Shown here piece by piece: positions 1 through 9,763 of a stretch of 64,000 nucleotides of DNA. Below the pieces are notes generated by a model, which saw nothing but the letters and a program-made list of their open reading frames with translations, was not told the origin of the DNA and did not search any database. Both the position numbers and the translations under genes were made by a program. The stretch spans positions 37,969,624-38,033,623 of the forward strand of contig OY979716.1 of the NCBI GenBank assembly GCA_963855995.1, in the 5' to 3' direction. This DNA comes from Muricea muricata (Eukaryota > Cnidaria > Anthozoa > Malacalcyonacea > Plexauridae). Each line of letters starts with the position of its first letter. Within the stretch, counting starts at the first letter, position 1.

Positions 1-370
1 TGATCGTTCAGCAAAAGCATTACAACCTCTATATCCAAATGATTCAGTGCGAATGTGTCAGAAAGGGAAATGGGAGCCAGCCATTGTAATTGATGTGAAT
101 GAAACACCAAGATCGCATCATGTTCGCACTCCCGATGGTAGTACCTTTAGACGGAATTGAAAACATCTTCTTCAGGTTCCGAAATCTGAAGAAAATGAAC
201 AGATAGCGACTGCAGGAACAAAGACGATCAGTGGGGAAAGATTGCACGACTCGCCTCGGAAAGACATGCATGAAGGAAACATTGAACAGCATCCTACCAC
301 TGGATATGTGACAAACAGATCTGGGAGAGTTGTGAAGAAACCGAAGAGATTCGGTGATTATGAACAGTAA
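1..370 (+). pseudogene. Ty3-type integrase C-terminal tail
   Basis: Reading frame 2 of the plus strand gives the usual end of a Ty3/gypsy Pol: a segment like VRMCQKGKWEPAIVIDV, then PRSHHV, then DGSTFRRN and KHLL, and a polar tail to a TAA at 368-370. This is the C-terminal DNA-binding part of integrase. A TGA at 158-160 sits where the family normally has Arg between RRN and KHLL, so the frame is broken by what looks like CGA to TGA. The protein begins outside the window. The polypurine tract and LTR follow downstream, which supports the call. The open frame seen on the opposite strand here is a shadow. Confidence 0.75.
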
Positions 371-540
371 TGGGCGATATGATAGATGATTGGTGACAAT
401 GAACATAATGAATGATAGAAGTAGAATTTAGAGTAATTATATAGTTTAAGAACATTTAGTTATTTACTTAGATATATTTTTTATTGAATATTAGGCATTC
501 TGAACAGTTTAAAAAAAAATATAGCGTATTGTATATTAAA

Positions 541-550
541 TCAGGGGAGG
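541..550 (+). other. polypurine tract of the Ty3-type element
   Basis: A TCAGGGGAGG tract lies directly before a sequence starting TGTAATAT. This is the position and composition of the plus-strand priming tract of an LTR retrotransposon and fixes the start of the LTR at 551. Confidence 0.6.
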
Positions 551-822
551 TGTAATATATTCATATAGGATAATTTATGTATACTATTTGTATATAAGGA
601 AGCTAGTTATGTATTGGATAATTAAATTATATAACACAACAAGCATTATACAACACCTACTTGTGCATACAATATCTAAATTTCATATCTAGAGCTTACT
701 TCTTCATCTTTGTCTAAATTCTTATATAAACAGGACCACACCCTGTCACATGTCCCCAAACCTTGCTATCAAGATCCTGTCCTTGACACAATGTTATTAG
801 AACTGAAGTTCCAATTGCTACA
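551..822 (+). repeat. LTR of the left-edge Ty3-type element
   Basis: The segment starts TGTA next to a polypurine tract and can end at CTACA (about 822), giving TG...CA ends. Its last ~160 bp, including the block with CTTCATCTTTGTCTAAATTC and TATATAAA, recurs at about 5765-5899 on the other side of the DIRS element. The TATATAAA near 722 is a plausible TATA box. The 3' boundary is approximate. Confidence 0.55.
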
Positions 823-849
823 ATTACTTGTCATCATATTATGGTAAAT

Positions 850-1117
850 AATTGGAAAATTAAACGAGACTTACCTGTAAGTTGAAGTTTGATGTAGATT
901 TTACTGACTTGTTATGCAGGAACAAGGTGATCACATGAGATTGCGTAGCATGCCCAGAATTCAGTATTTAAATACTCAAAACACAATGGGATGGGTAAGA
1001 CAGGGTTTGCCCTGTGAATTTTAGGGTGGGATGTGATCACCTTGTTCCTGCATAACAAGTCAGTAAAATCTACATCAAACTTCAACTTACAGGTAAGTCT
1101 CGTTTAATTTTCCAATT
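850..1117. repeat. 87-bp perfect inverted repeat at the 3' end of DIRS copy 1
   Basis: Arms 850-936 and 1031-1117 are exact reverse complements, separated by 94 bp. The sequence just inside the left arm (GATTGCGTAGCATGCCC) and the sequence just outside the right arm (CTTCCTTGTTATGCTACGTC) both match the reverse complement of the element's other end at 5528-5598. Such duplicated, complementary terminal pieces match the inverted repeats and internal complementary region that DIRS elements use to form a circular intermediate. The arms contain CTTACAGGTAAG, which resembles a splice donor. Confidence 0.85.
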
Positions 1118-1257
1118 TTACTTCCTTGTTATGCTACGTCACAAGGAGATCACATGAGATTTTAAAGTAATGTGTTTTGGACACAACAAATACAAGCTTG
1201 GGGAAAACCCCAATTGACTTTACTGGAAACTTCAATATAAACATCTAACAATCCTGA

Positions 1258-2391
1258 TTAATTAGGTCCCTGTACGACAGCATCAAGTACTGTGTTAGCA
1301 AATAATCCTTGTTCAGTTATGTTCTTGTTATAGAACTGATCAAAAGTTCTAGTATTGGACCATCCCGCTGCAGACAGAATAGTATCCATAGGAATACCTG
1401 CTTGGTTTGCTGCAGATACTGCTGCTGATCTTGTACTGTGTGATTTAAATTTAGCTGTGTCAATGCCAGCATTCTTCATTACACATTTGAGCCAGCGACT
1501 TATCGTGTCTCTCGAAACACGCTTGTATGGTTTCCGATAGCTAAGTAAAAGTTGTGTTTCATTGTTACGAACACCCTTTGTTTTCTCAAGGTATAGTCCT
1601 AATACAGAGACAGTGCACAGTTTTCGGTCATTTGGATATGCATTGATCACTATTGGTTTTTGATGCGATCCAGGTCTTGTATCCTTTAACAGCTCAGGAA
1701 TAGTGAAGGAACATTTTTCACTTGTCAATACCATAAAGTCAGTGCTCAGCTTGGCAAGAGTCTGTGTCCTCTGACCACTAAGCAAAGCTAAGAGCATAGT
1801 AAGTTTCTTTGTTAGGTTTTCCATTGTAAGTTCAGGTGTTGGCGCCATGTTACTCAGATATTTGATAACAACACCAACATTCCATGTCTCTGTATAGCGG
1901 GGTAATGCAGGGCGTAACTGGAAAACACCCTTCATAAATCTTGTGACTGATGGATGTTTACCGACTGATACATCCACTGCTAATGTAACAACCGTAAAGA
2001 TAGCTGAACGTGCTGTATTTAGTGCACTATATTGTAGCCCATCCTCATATAACATGGTCAGGAACTCAATGACAGTATTCACAGTTGGTGAAACTGGATC
2101 AATTTTCCGTTTGTTACAGAACTGAATCCACCTTTGGAGGTATGTCTTGTACTGCTTTTTAGTACCTGTCCGCCAGGAGTAGGTAATAATGTTGGTTGCA
2201 GACTCTGAAAAACCAAGGCTCTGTAATGATTTCCTGATAAGTGGCAAGCAACCAGTTGAAGTCTCTTGTGTAGTGGATGCAGTTTCCCAATTTTGTACGG
2301 TAAGTATACCAGATTGCTGTCCTGTGTTAGCATTAGAGGATGAGCAACCAACATCTTTATCAACAGTGGAAACCAGGGTTGAGTTTCCCAA
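1258..2391 (-). CDS. DIRS tyrosine recombinase
   Basis: This 377-residue frame is a site-specific tyrosine recombinase that would insert the circular DNA copy of the DIRS element. An N-terminal core-binding region (about 60-150, with TGTKKQYKTYLQRW and YSALNTARSA) is followed by the catalytic domain. The catalytic set is visible: Arg208 in SGQRTQTL, His318 and Arg321 in HSTR, Trp344 in GW, and the nucleophile Tyr354 in QFYNK. The frame is open from start to stop. Its first ~310 nt overlap the C-terminal end of the RT/RNase H polyprotein in another frame, as is usual in this order. Which of the upstream Met codons is used is uncertain. Confidence 0.88.
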   Translation of the reverse strand: MGNSTLVSTVDKDVGCSSSNANTGQQSGILTVQNWETASTTQETSTGCLPLIRKSLQSLGFSESATNIITYSWRTGTKKQYKTYLQRWIQFCNKRKIDPVSPTVNTVIEFLTMLYEDGLQYSALNTARSAIFTVVTLAVDVSVGKHPSVTRFMKGVFQLRPALPRYTETWNVGVVIKYLSNMAPTPELTMENLTKKLTMLLALLSGQRTQTLAKLSTDFMVLTSEKCSFTIPELLKDTRPGSHQKPIVINAYPNDRKLCTVSVLGLYLEKTKGVRNNETQLLLSYRKPYKRVSRDTISRWLKCVMKNAGIDTAKFKSHSTRSAAVSAANQAGIPMDTILSAAGWSNTRTFDQFYNKNITEQGLFANTVLDAVVQGPN

Positions 2392-3171
2392 AGAGGAACC
2401 ACTAGGATTCCCTCTGCTGAGTCCTCTCTGATTTTCTAGAGAACTCTTGTTATTAAACTAAATGGTGGAAAAGCATAGAACAACCAGTTAGTCCAACTGA
2501 TTGTGAAGGCATCTACTGCTACAGCCTTCAGGTCGGGCTGCCAGGCAACATAAGATTGGACTTTGTGATTGAGCCTGGATGCAAATAGATCAATTTCTGG
2601 CATAAATATTTTTTCACACAGTTGCTGAAACACAGCAGGATTGAGGGACCACTCTGTGTTGTCATGAAAAATACGCGACTCTTGGTCAGCTTCAACATTT
2701 TGTGATCCTGGAATATGGGTAGCTGAAACCCATATCTTATTTTCTATGCACCACAACCATATTAGTCTTGCCAGGCTATTACATTCTTTTGAACGACTAC
2801 CACCTATACAATTAATGTACGATACTGCAGTGGTATTATCCAGTTCTAGTCGTACATGAGTCTCAGACAAGGTTGTGGAGAAGGATTGTAGTGCTAAAAA
2901 GGCTGCCTTTAACTTAAGGCAGTTAATGTGAGCTTTGGCTTCTTCTTCAGTCCACTGTCCCCCAGTTCGGGTTCCTTGAAAATGGGCACCCCAACCCAAA
3001 GTTGAGGCATCAGTTTGTATAATGTAACATGGCGTACCATGTGAGATTGGTTTATGCATGTGCTCAATATTATCTACCTACCATTGCAAATCACTTTGGA
3101 CATGAGAAGGTAATTGAACCTTTGCCTCAAAAGAACCTTTGCTGGTTCTTAGAGCTTCAATTTTTATGGTA
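2079..3171 (-). pseudogene. DIRS RNase H and polyprotein tail
   Basis: Continuing the reverse transcriptase in the shifted frame gives a linker, then RNase H with IIQTDASTLGWGA (first Asp), a helix reading INCLKLKAAFLAL, LELDNTTAVSYIN and IPGSQNVEADQESR. After this comes the DIRS tail containing WETQPWFPLL, which ends at 2079 inside the recombinase gene in a different frame. Two TAG stops break it: 3078-3080 (looks like TGG to TAG) and 2436-2438 (looks like CAG to TAG). The usual catalytic Glu of the LEL helix reads Lys. Both stops and the Glu-to-Lys change could be single transitions. The enzyme would degrade RNA in RNA-DNA hybrids during reverse transcription. Confidence 0.8.
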
Positions 3172-5100
3172 TCAAGTTGTCCGATAGAACAGTGGCCCAT
3201 ATGTGTTGCCTGGAAACGAGGCAACCATGAGTCCAACAACATGGGCAACCTCATGAATAGTCAGGTTGGTTTTCCGTATTAGCTTCATACAAGCTGTTTT
3301 AAGCTTTGTAGCTCGTTCTGGGGTTAGGGAAATAGTCATGTCTTTTGAATTTAATAAAAACCCTAAAAGGATTAACTGCTGAGTTGGGAGAAGCACAGAT
3401 TTCTCATCATGTGCAGTAAAACCCAAACGTTCAAACAACTCAACTGTTTGACCTACATTTGCCTTACACTCCCTGACAGAGTCTCCTTGTAGATAAGAGT
3501 CATCTATGTATCCAAATGATACATGCCCCTGAGAACACAACGTGGCATACACAGGCTTAAGTAATTTTGTGAATATCCTTGGGGCAGAAGCAAGGCCATT
3601 AGGCAAGCAACTAAACTTATACAGCAAGTTTCTCCAAGAAAACTTTAGATATTTTTGGTGATCTTTACACACTGGCACAGAGTAGTATGCATCTCGTAAA
3701 TCAATAGATGCCATGAAACAATTTTTCTTCATAAGTTCCGTTGCAGTGTGTATAGTTTCCATTTTGAAATGGTGATATTTTACAAATTTATTGAATTTCT
3801 TAAGGTTCAAAATTAACCTATATGTCCCATCTTTTTTGGGCCTAACAAATATTTGTGAGATGAATTCTCCAGATTCATGTGCAGTCTGGGTAATTACACC
3901 TTTTTGGAGGAGTTTATTCACCTCTAAGTCAATTGACTCTGGTTCAGCTTTTGAGAATGTATTTTCACATGGAACTGTGGCCTGAAAAGGCTGGCTAGTG
4001 AATTCAATGTTCACACCCATAATAGTCTGTATAATCCATGGATCAGATGTTATTTGTTTCCATGAACCCCTACAATATGCAAGTTGACCTGCTTGCCAAG
4101 TGGCCTGGTCAGATTTTATACATTTACTTACATTATTAAACTTGACACTAACCTGACTGTAGGTGTCTTTAGTAAGTCTGATACCCTCTTTTAGTGGGTT
4201 TGCTTTTTTCGTCCTCCCCCTCTTCTTTTCTGGAAATGGCGCGGGGGATATTTGCCACCTCCCTTGTTCGTTTTTTGGACAATGAGAACTATTCTTTTTA
4301 AAAGGAGGAGGGCCAGATACTTGCTGCCCTACTCGATTTGTTGCTGTAATGTCTTGCAACGTTTTGTGGAGGTCATCTCCAAACAAATGATCTGTACATG
4401 GCACATGTTCAGCACAGATCTGCTGATATTTCTCATTAAGGTCAGGTCTAATCAGTTCCCGTCTACGTTGGTTTAATTCCTGGTTAGCTTGAGACAGCAG
4501 AGAGATTGCATCCAGTGCTTGTCTGGCTATTTCCTTATGGTTTTCATCTTTTGCTGTGGCCTCAGTACTTAGCTGAGTATTGGCTATTTGGAGGATTGGT
4601 ACAATTCCTTTTAAGAGTAGGGCTTGAACCTTTTGAAGACATATGTCAACTGAGCGGGTATGACTTTGTAATTTTGCCCAGATCTCGGCATTAACTCGTG
4701 TAGTAGTTAGAGTCTCACAATTTTGTGGCCTGGTATACAGCCTTTGTTTTTCTTTGAGTTTGTCTTCACTCAGCTTTGTTCGCAACATTTTATTCACTAC
4801 AGTTGCTAGCTTGTCCAGCAGTGGTGGACTACACAGCTCATCACAATCTAATTCTTGTGAGATTTCGTTCAGCACTTCATCGTGCATTGTATTGATGGTA
4901 TTTGAGGTTTCTGATTTGTTTCCTTCTGGAGTTTTCAGCAGGTCCTCAACCTGCTCAGTCAAGTCGTCTGTGGTAGTACTTGTCTTTGCCTGTTTAGGCT
5001 TTTTGGCAGGAGTGCTTTCTTGTTCAGAATGGTCAGAAGATCCCGACCCAGAACTGGACGAAGATGATGACTTACGCTTTGTTTGTATTGCTTTAGTCAT
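3172..5100 (-). pseudogene. DIRS Gag-like region fused to reverse transcriptase
   Basis: From the ATG at 5100 the protein has a Ser-rich basic N-terminus, a Gag-like region with the family pattern RPQNCETL then VNAEIWAKL and LLKGIVPIL, and then the reverse transcriptase. RT motifs run in order: FVRPKKDGTYRLILNLKKFN, MASIDLRDAYY with the first catalytic Asp, LPNGLASAPRIFTKL, and the active site FGYIDDSYL with YIDD. The thumb-like region ends GPLFYRTT at a TGA (3172-3174), where the frame should continue into RNase H. A one-base slip is enough to explain this. An open extension upstream of 5100 is possible, but the ATGA junction with the short ORF at 5097-5300 makes 5100 the likely start. Confidence 0.82.
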
Positions 5101-5300
5101 CGTCCTTTTAAGAGATGAAAAACCTGTGTTAAGTGTTCGGCAAGTGCTGTACACTGGTCTGCCAGTACGTTACCAAGTTCAGTGGCAACAATTTTGGTAG
5201 TAGGCTCATCTTTTGATGACTGAGCTACTTTGGCTTCGAGACTATGCTCGAAATCCTGCTCGAAAGCGTCATTCGACTCCTGGTCACTTTCTTGTGCCAT
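5097..5300 (-). CDS. short acidic first ORF of DIRS copy 1
   Basis: A 67-residue frame starting MAQESDQES and ending LLKGR. Its TGA stop overlaps the ATG of the Gag-RT frame in the tetranucleotide ATGA (5100-5097). It is acidic and Gln/Ser rich, with no catalytic motif. The third DIRS copy in this window begins its Gag with MAQTSNV, which supports this Met as the natural start of the element's first protein. Either this is a separate leader protein translated by stop-restart coupling, or one indel split a single Gag. I cannot tell which from one copy. Confidence 0.55.
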   Translation of the reverse strand: MAQESDQESNDAFEQDFEHSLEAKVAQSSKDEPTTKIVATELGNVLADQCTALAEHLTQVFHLLKGR

Positions 5301-5527
5301 ATTGTTGGCGCCAAATTGCTAAGCGTTTTGCAACGCCTCGAAAACACCCCAAGCTCTGTCTCTTCTGACCAATTTTGGTCTATTCCCACTAATCCGATAA
5401 CAGTGACTTGCTAGTGGTCAAGACAGTGAGTTTATGCAAATTTTTGCTTACAAAAAAGGGTAAAATTCAAATTATTTGAGCGACAAAATTGTTTGTGCTC
5501 CTACGAATTCAAGGCTAAACCATGCAC

Positions 5528-5598
5528 GCACTGAATTCTGGGCATGCTACGCAATCTCATGTGATCTTGTGACGTAGCATAACAAGGAAGTAAAATTA
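5528..5598. repeat. 5' inverted terminal repeat of DIRS copy 1
   Basis: Reading the minus strand, this end begins ACTTCCTTGTTATGCTACGT and runs through GATCACATGAGATTGCG to CCCAGAATTCAGT. Parts of it recur in reverse orientation at 1118-1165 and 936-965 near the other end of the element. This makes it the terminal repeat of the DIRS element. Confidence 0.75.
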
Positions 5599-5764
5599 CA
5601 TTTCAGTACTTACATGGTGTAATTTCTGTATTGAAAGTTGGCATTACAAAACCCCCAATGTCACTTCTTGTTGCAGGAAGAGGTTCGTCCTGGCCTTCAA
5701 CAGTAGTACACTAAAGTAACCATAGACCAATTAAAAAAACTGTACACACAATTGCAAAATATAC

Positions 5765-5899
5765 TCAGGAGTTTACTTCTTCATCTTTGTCTAAATTCCT
5801 GAGTGCTCTTATATAAACTGGACCAGACCCAGTCACAAAACCTTGCTATCAAGATCCTGTCCTTGACACAATGTTATTGGAACAATTGAAGTTCCTACA
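5765..5899 (+). repeat. second LTR-like copy right of DIRS copy 1
   Basis: This stretch matches 689-822 (shared CTTCATCTTTGTCTAAATTC, the TATATAAA box, CTTGCTATCAAGATCCTGTC and CCTTGACACAATGTTATT) with small indels. It is in the same orientation as the left LTR. It could be a diverged solo LTR, or a sign that the DIRS insertion and LTR recombination happened in a tandem pair. Confidence 0.6.
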
Positions 5900-6202
5900 A
5901 TTCTAACAAACTCAAACCTGCAACATTAAAATTCCAAAAAGCTAATTTGCATGTAATTATTAAATAAGTATGTAAAATTTAACATATTCCAGTTTAATGA
6001 TCTAATTGCCCAGATGGAGGCTTTTTTATACATTTTCAATCGCTGATCTTGCCAACCACAGAAATTTTAGTTTTATTAATTTTGTTAAATCCCTAACCCC
6101 TCCCCCAAAATGTACATTGATAGGTGCATTAATGCAAATTTAGCCATAATTTGCTCTCGCAGAAAAGCCCGATGATAGCGAATTAATACCTGTAAGATTT
6201 GG
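5900..6202. other. no gene recognised
   Basis: AT-rich sequence between the LTR-like copy and a small ORF. I see no coding, repeat or RNA signal that I can support. Confidence 0.5.
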
Positions 6203-6556
6203 TTACGAAAGTGGCTTCAAGTTCGGGTGACTTTCGCTTTGAGGAATTTGGAAGCAACGGTTTAACTCATCGCCAATAGTTGTTGAGGGCCTTGAGGCAG
6301 TTGAGCTTGTGGCACTAGATGTGGAATTATTAATTGATCTTAATGGCAGGCTATTGAAATTGTCAACCACCACTCTCACGATGTCTTGGATATTTATACT
6401 CTGCTGAGAGCTCCGCTCACCAGCCATATTCAAAGCGATCAAATCACGTATACAGTTCAAATCGTTCGAACACAAAATTACTTCCGTTTTCTCGAGTTGT
6501 GTCAACCAATTTTCGTAAACATGTTTTGGCGTCGCACTTCCGTTTCCATTCGACAC
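6203..6556 (-). CDS. hypothetical Ser/Thr-rich ORF, possible first exon
   Basis: A 117-residue frame starting MSNGNGSATPKHVYENW, with a helical middle (NIQDIVRVVVDNFNSLP) and a Ser/Thr-rich tail, ending near a CTTACAGGTATT sequence that could be a splice donor. I do not recognise a family. A similar-looking frame with a charged helical start and a Ser/Thr-rich end lies at 61881-62240, but I see no clear identity between them. It may be the first exon of a lost element gene or a chance frame. Confidence 0.25.
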   Translation of the reverse strand: MSNGNGSATPKHVYENWLTQLEKTEVILCSNDLNCIRDLIALNMAGERSSQQSINIQDIVRVVVDNFNSLPLRSINNSTSSATSSTASRPSTTIGDELNRCFQIPQSESHPNLKPLS

Positions 6557-7473
6557 GATTTTTTTTCAGCGAACAACTCCCGGTTTTGTCGACAAAATTT
6601 TATTTTTTTGAATGAAATGTAGCTTTCAATTGTTTTTTTTCACATTTTCGATGTATGACTTGAAAATTTGGCAGCATTTTGTAAACATTGGTGACTTTTT
6701 GGAGTAAAATTTGTCAATTTGGAATATTTTTTTACTTATGTTTTTTTGTCCGTAACGAAACGCCATACAGACAACTTGAGGGAGTACAAAATAAAACAAA
6801 TTCTGAAAATAGACATCTTGTATTCCTAATATTCAAGAAAAAACAAGAAAAAAACAAAGTCAGTTATGTACCTATCAACGGCCTGCTGTGGGGGTACAAC
6901 CCTGGGAGCTACAGGGGGGAAACAATTATAAGGGGGTTTGAAACTTATTTTGCCATGGGGACAAGGAGAATTGACAGAATTCGCGGTGTTTCCAAATACT
7001 AGGGAAATGGGGAGGGGGATTTCTTCATATATAAAAGATATTGTGGGCTCAAGTTTCAAAAGAGTCGTCCTCTACGTGTATACATCTCTTGAAGAAGAAT
7101 GTCTTTAGTTGAGGTTAGTTTTAAATCTGTATTAATTCTGCATTTCTTTTGTTCAGCCAACGTTTAAAGTTGTAACTATTTGCTACATAAATCAATCTTC
7201 CTTGCTACAAATGTTTATTTATGAATATCATTTTTGCATATTGTAGAATTTTACATTTTAAGCATGACTTTATAATAAGACCTGCGTATATTTTAATATA
7301 TCGTATAAAAATACACATGTTTAATTCATTTATAATTCATGCTAAACTGTATAAAGTGTGGTGTGTGAAACACTCTAAAAAGGTGACTGTTGTGGCAGGT
7401 TCCTTCCGGAAATTACTTGAAAAGGGTAAATGTTTATGGCGAGTAGTTATATATAGGTTAAAGCACGAGGGAG
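6557..7473. other. no gene recognised
   Basis: AT-rich sequence with poly-T and poly-A runs. The open frames are short, low in complexity and unlike any family I know. Nothing is supported here. Confidence 0.5.
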
Positions 7474-7545
7474 AGGTTTTTATTTAACTGTGAAGACCGA
7501 GGGCCGTAGGCTTGAGGTCTTTACAGTCAAATAAAAACAATACCT
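7474..7545. repeat. short hairpin, arms ~25 bp
   Basis: AGGTTTTTATTTAACTGTG with AAGACC on the left pairs with GGTCTTTACAGTCAAATAAA and the following AACAATACCT on the right, around a GC-richer loop (GAGGGCCGTAGGCTTGA). This is the shape of a short inverted-repeat element or of one end of such an element. Confidence 0.6.
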
Positions 7546-7555
7546 GAGGGCTATA

Positions 7556-8383
7556 ACTTGTTTATATGCTCATCAGACCATATTCTTTTGTTTTTCGGAG
7601 GTTTCCTAATTGAAAATTCAATTCTACCAGCGCGTTTCATTAATTGTTTAGGCACATATCTTTTATGAACCAGGGAACTATATATTGACTAGGTTTAATT
7701 TCAAAGACACTCTGTCTCTGCATTGTTGTATTTGTAAAGGAAAATTAATTCTATTGTTGCAATTGTCAATCCAAACATCATGAATTCATGTAAAATAGGC
7801 GTTCATGCAAAGCTAGATCGCGTGAATCTTGTCCTACGACAGTGACGAAGGTCTGATAGCTTAGATTGATAAACGAATTGTTATAGTCTATTGTTTTAGC
7901 AGCTCGTTACAAAGACGAATGGGCAGTAAGAGCCTTGGAAGCTTGGCCTTACAGTATGTGTCGCTGGCCCAGCTCAATGATTCGATATCTCTTTTTGAAG
8001 TTAGAACTCACTGCATGGCTTGGTTTGCTTTACATAACGATACAATCTATGTACTGGAACTCTGTTTATTTGAAGATGTGTGTAATACGTGGGCAATTAA
8101 GATTTGGAAGAGTTGAAATATATGTTTTAAGCGAGTGTTGTTGTAATAAGCTGATTTTGAACAGAAAGTTTTCTGAGGTTATTTTCCGTAATAACCCAGT
8201 AACCGGTTATTATTTTCCGTAATAACCCAGTAACTGGTTATTATTTTTCGTAATAACCTTCAACCCCGCATTTCCCCCGGAAAAATCAAATACCACCGCC
8301 TGCTTTTAGGATGAAAAAGGTTATCATGGGAAAATTAAAAACCGACGAAAAACAAAAGAATATGGTCTGATGAGTTTATAAAT
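7556..8383. mobile_element. small non-autonomous element with ~55-bp TIRs
   Basis: The left end around 7570-7610 (CTCATCAGACCATATTCTTT then TGTTTTTCG) is repeated in reverse orientation at about 8330-8375 (AAACAAAAGAATATGGTCTG then ATGAG). The interior has no transposase-like frame. Ends and target duplication are not clear, so the superfamily is unknown. Confidence 0.55.
8178..8262. repeat. 31-bp tandem repeat with palindromic unit, ~2.7 copies
   Basis: The unit contains GGTTATTATTTTCCGTAATA with ACCCAGTAACC. Each unit is itself a near palindrome (GGTTATTA...TAATAACC). It lies inside the small TIR element. Confidence 0.7.
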
Positions 8384-9207
8384 ATTGTTGTACTCTGTTG
8401 TGCTGTTTCATTACTATATTTGCCATAAATCGTGAAGAGTTTTTAAAGATTTCAAAACAATTTATGATAAATAATCCAGACAACATTTTATAGTGAAAGT
8501 ATTTGAATACACAATTGTATAAATTTAGGAATCAAGAAGCAAGCAAGGTCTGGTCTGTTCTGGGACTTGGCCAAAGTCTTCCTATTTTTTGTTCTTGTAC
8601 AGGCTTGTGCACACTGAAGGCAATTAATTTTTTGTATGGTAAAGCAATGATTTCAACTGAGTCAGTTTAAATGCCAATATTCAACAAAATTTCAAAACAT
8701 TTGTGTTATGGTAAAACTCATTTAAACACTGAAATTTTCCAAACCCTAGCTGTTTCTTTCGACTATCATTATATGTATGGGGAGAGAACTGCACACAGGC
8801 TATATACAGTGACTGTAATTATTAGGTTATCCACCAGATGTATTATATAAATTGAAATTCATAATGTTTAATGAAATTTCAGTTTTGGAGGCTGCAGATT
8901 GCATTGCTGAGGTACCAATAACCATGTCAAAGCCTGAGTGGCCACAAGTGGGCACAATGCTGTAACTAGAGCACTCATTGGGGGTGGGGTATATTCACTT
9001 ATTTCTGTTCTGCCCAACAAATTTCTTTTTAAATCAGTTATTATTAGGGTACCTTCCAAGGCATTTTAAGACATTGCCAGCACATCTTATGTAATCACTA
9101 AGATAACCAAAAATCAACTCCTGAGTGACTTCCAGGTACTCTGCCCAGAGTCCCAGTAAGATTGCATTTTTTAGAATTTAATTTAAATTAAAGTTTCTTA
9201 TAGAATA
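8384..9207. other. no gene recognised
   Basis: No open frame or repeat in this stretch can be supported. Confidence 0.45.
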
Positions 9208-9763
9208 TATATTAAACAAGATTCTTTTGTCATGATACCACCAACATATGGCTGTTTTATTTTTGGGTAGTTGCAAGTAAAGAAAATTTTACTAAAAGTG
9301 TATACAACACATAAATATACTAACCTGATAGCGTCATTTAAATCAATTCTGTAGCACACAGCCTGAAGTCTCCACAATATAATTTGTTGGGAACTTTAGA
9401 CTAACATATGTATTTCTGGAATTGGAACGTTAAATGTCTTTTTTACCTTTCATAAATGTATGAGATCTCACAAGCAAATAAATCATTTTGCACAAAATAT
9501 CAGCATCTCAACAAAGGTATAGAAAACCAAGGAAAGAAATCACAATGAATCTTTGTGATTAGAATTACGAACACATTTAATATTACATGTTAAAAATTGT
9601 GTTTTGTATATAGATATTTCAGTAGAATAACTAGAATTTGCATTAGATTCTTGTGTAGAAATTTCTAAATTTCTTAAAAGTGGAAACACAACAGAAAATG
9701 ATGGAAACACGCTCTCAAAACTTCACCGTGATACATCGCTCCTCGGTAAAGTTTCGCGGTGGA
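9208..9763. repeat. dispersed ~0.6-kb repeat, copy A
   Basis: This stretch matches 15576-16218 in direct orientation with scattered substitutions (shared CATATGGCTGTTTTATTTTT, ACTAAAAGTGTATACAA, CACAACAGAAAATGA and ATACATCGCTCCT). Copy A lacks ~110 bp present in copy B, and it stops abruptly at 9763 where the second DIRS fragment begins. Confidence 0.8.

Larger units (their letters stand above)
850..5598 (-). mobile_element. DIRS-type retroelement, copy 1 (nearly full length)
   Basis: On the minus strand the order is a short first ORF, a Gag-like region fused to reverse transcriptase, RNase H, and an overlapping tyrosine recombinase: the layout of DIRS-order retrotransposons. There is no DDE integrase, no LTR of its own and no target duplication, as expected for tyrosine-recombinase mobilisation. 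The 5' end (right side) carries the inverted terminal sequence 5528-5598. The 3' end (left side) carries the 268-bp hairpin region 850-1117. Known damage: a frameshift at 3172, a TAG at 3078-3080 and a TAG at 2436-2438. The recombinase frame is intact. The element lies between two LTR-like copies. Confidence 0.85.

Noticed and set aside
44-406. 120-codon minus-strand open frame opposite the Ty3 integrase tail
   Set aside because: The plus strand carries a clear integrase tail and LTR boundary; the minus frame has no family features and is a shadow.
4754-5200. 148-codon plus-strand frame opposite the DIRS Gag region
   Set aside because: It is the antisense of the Ser-rich Gag N-terminus; the minus strand has the family motifs.
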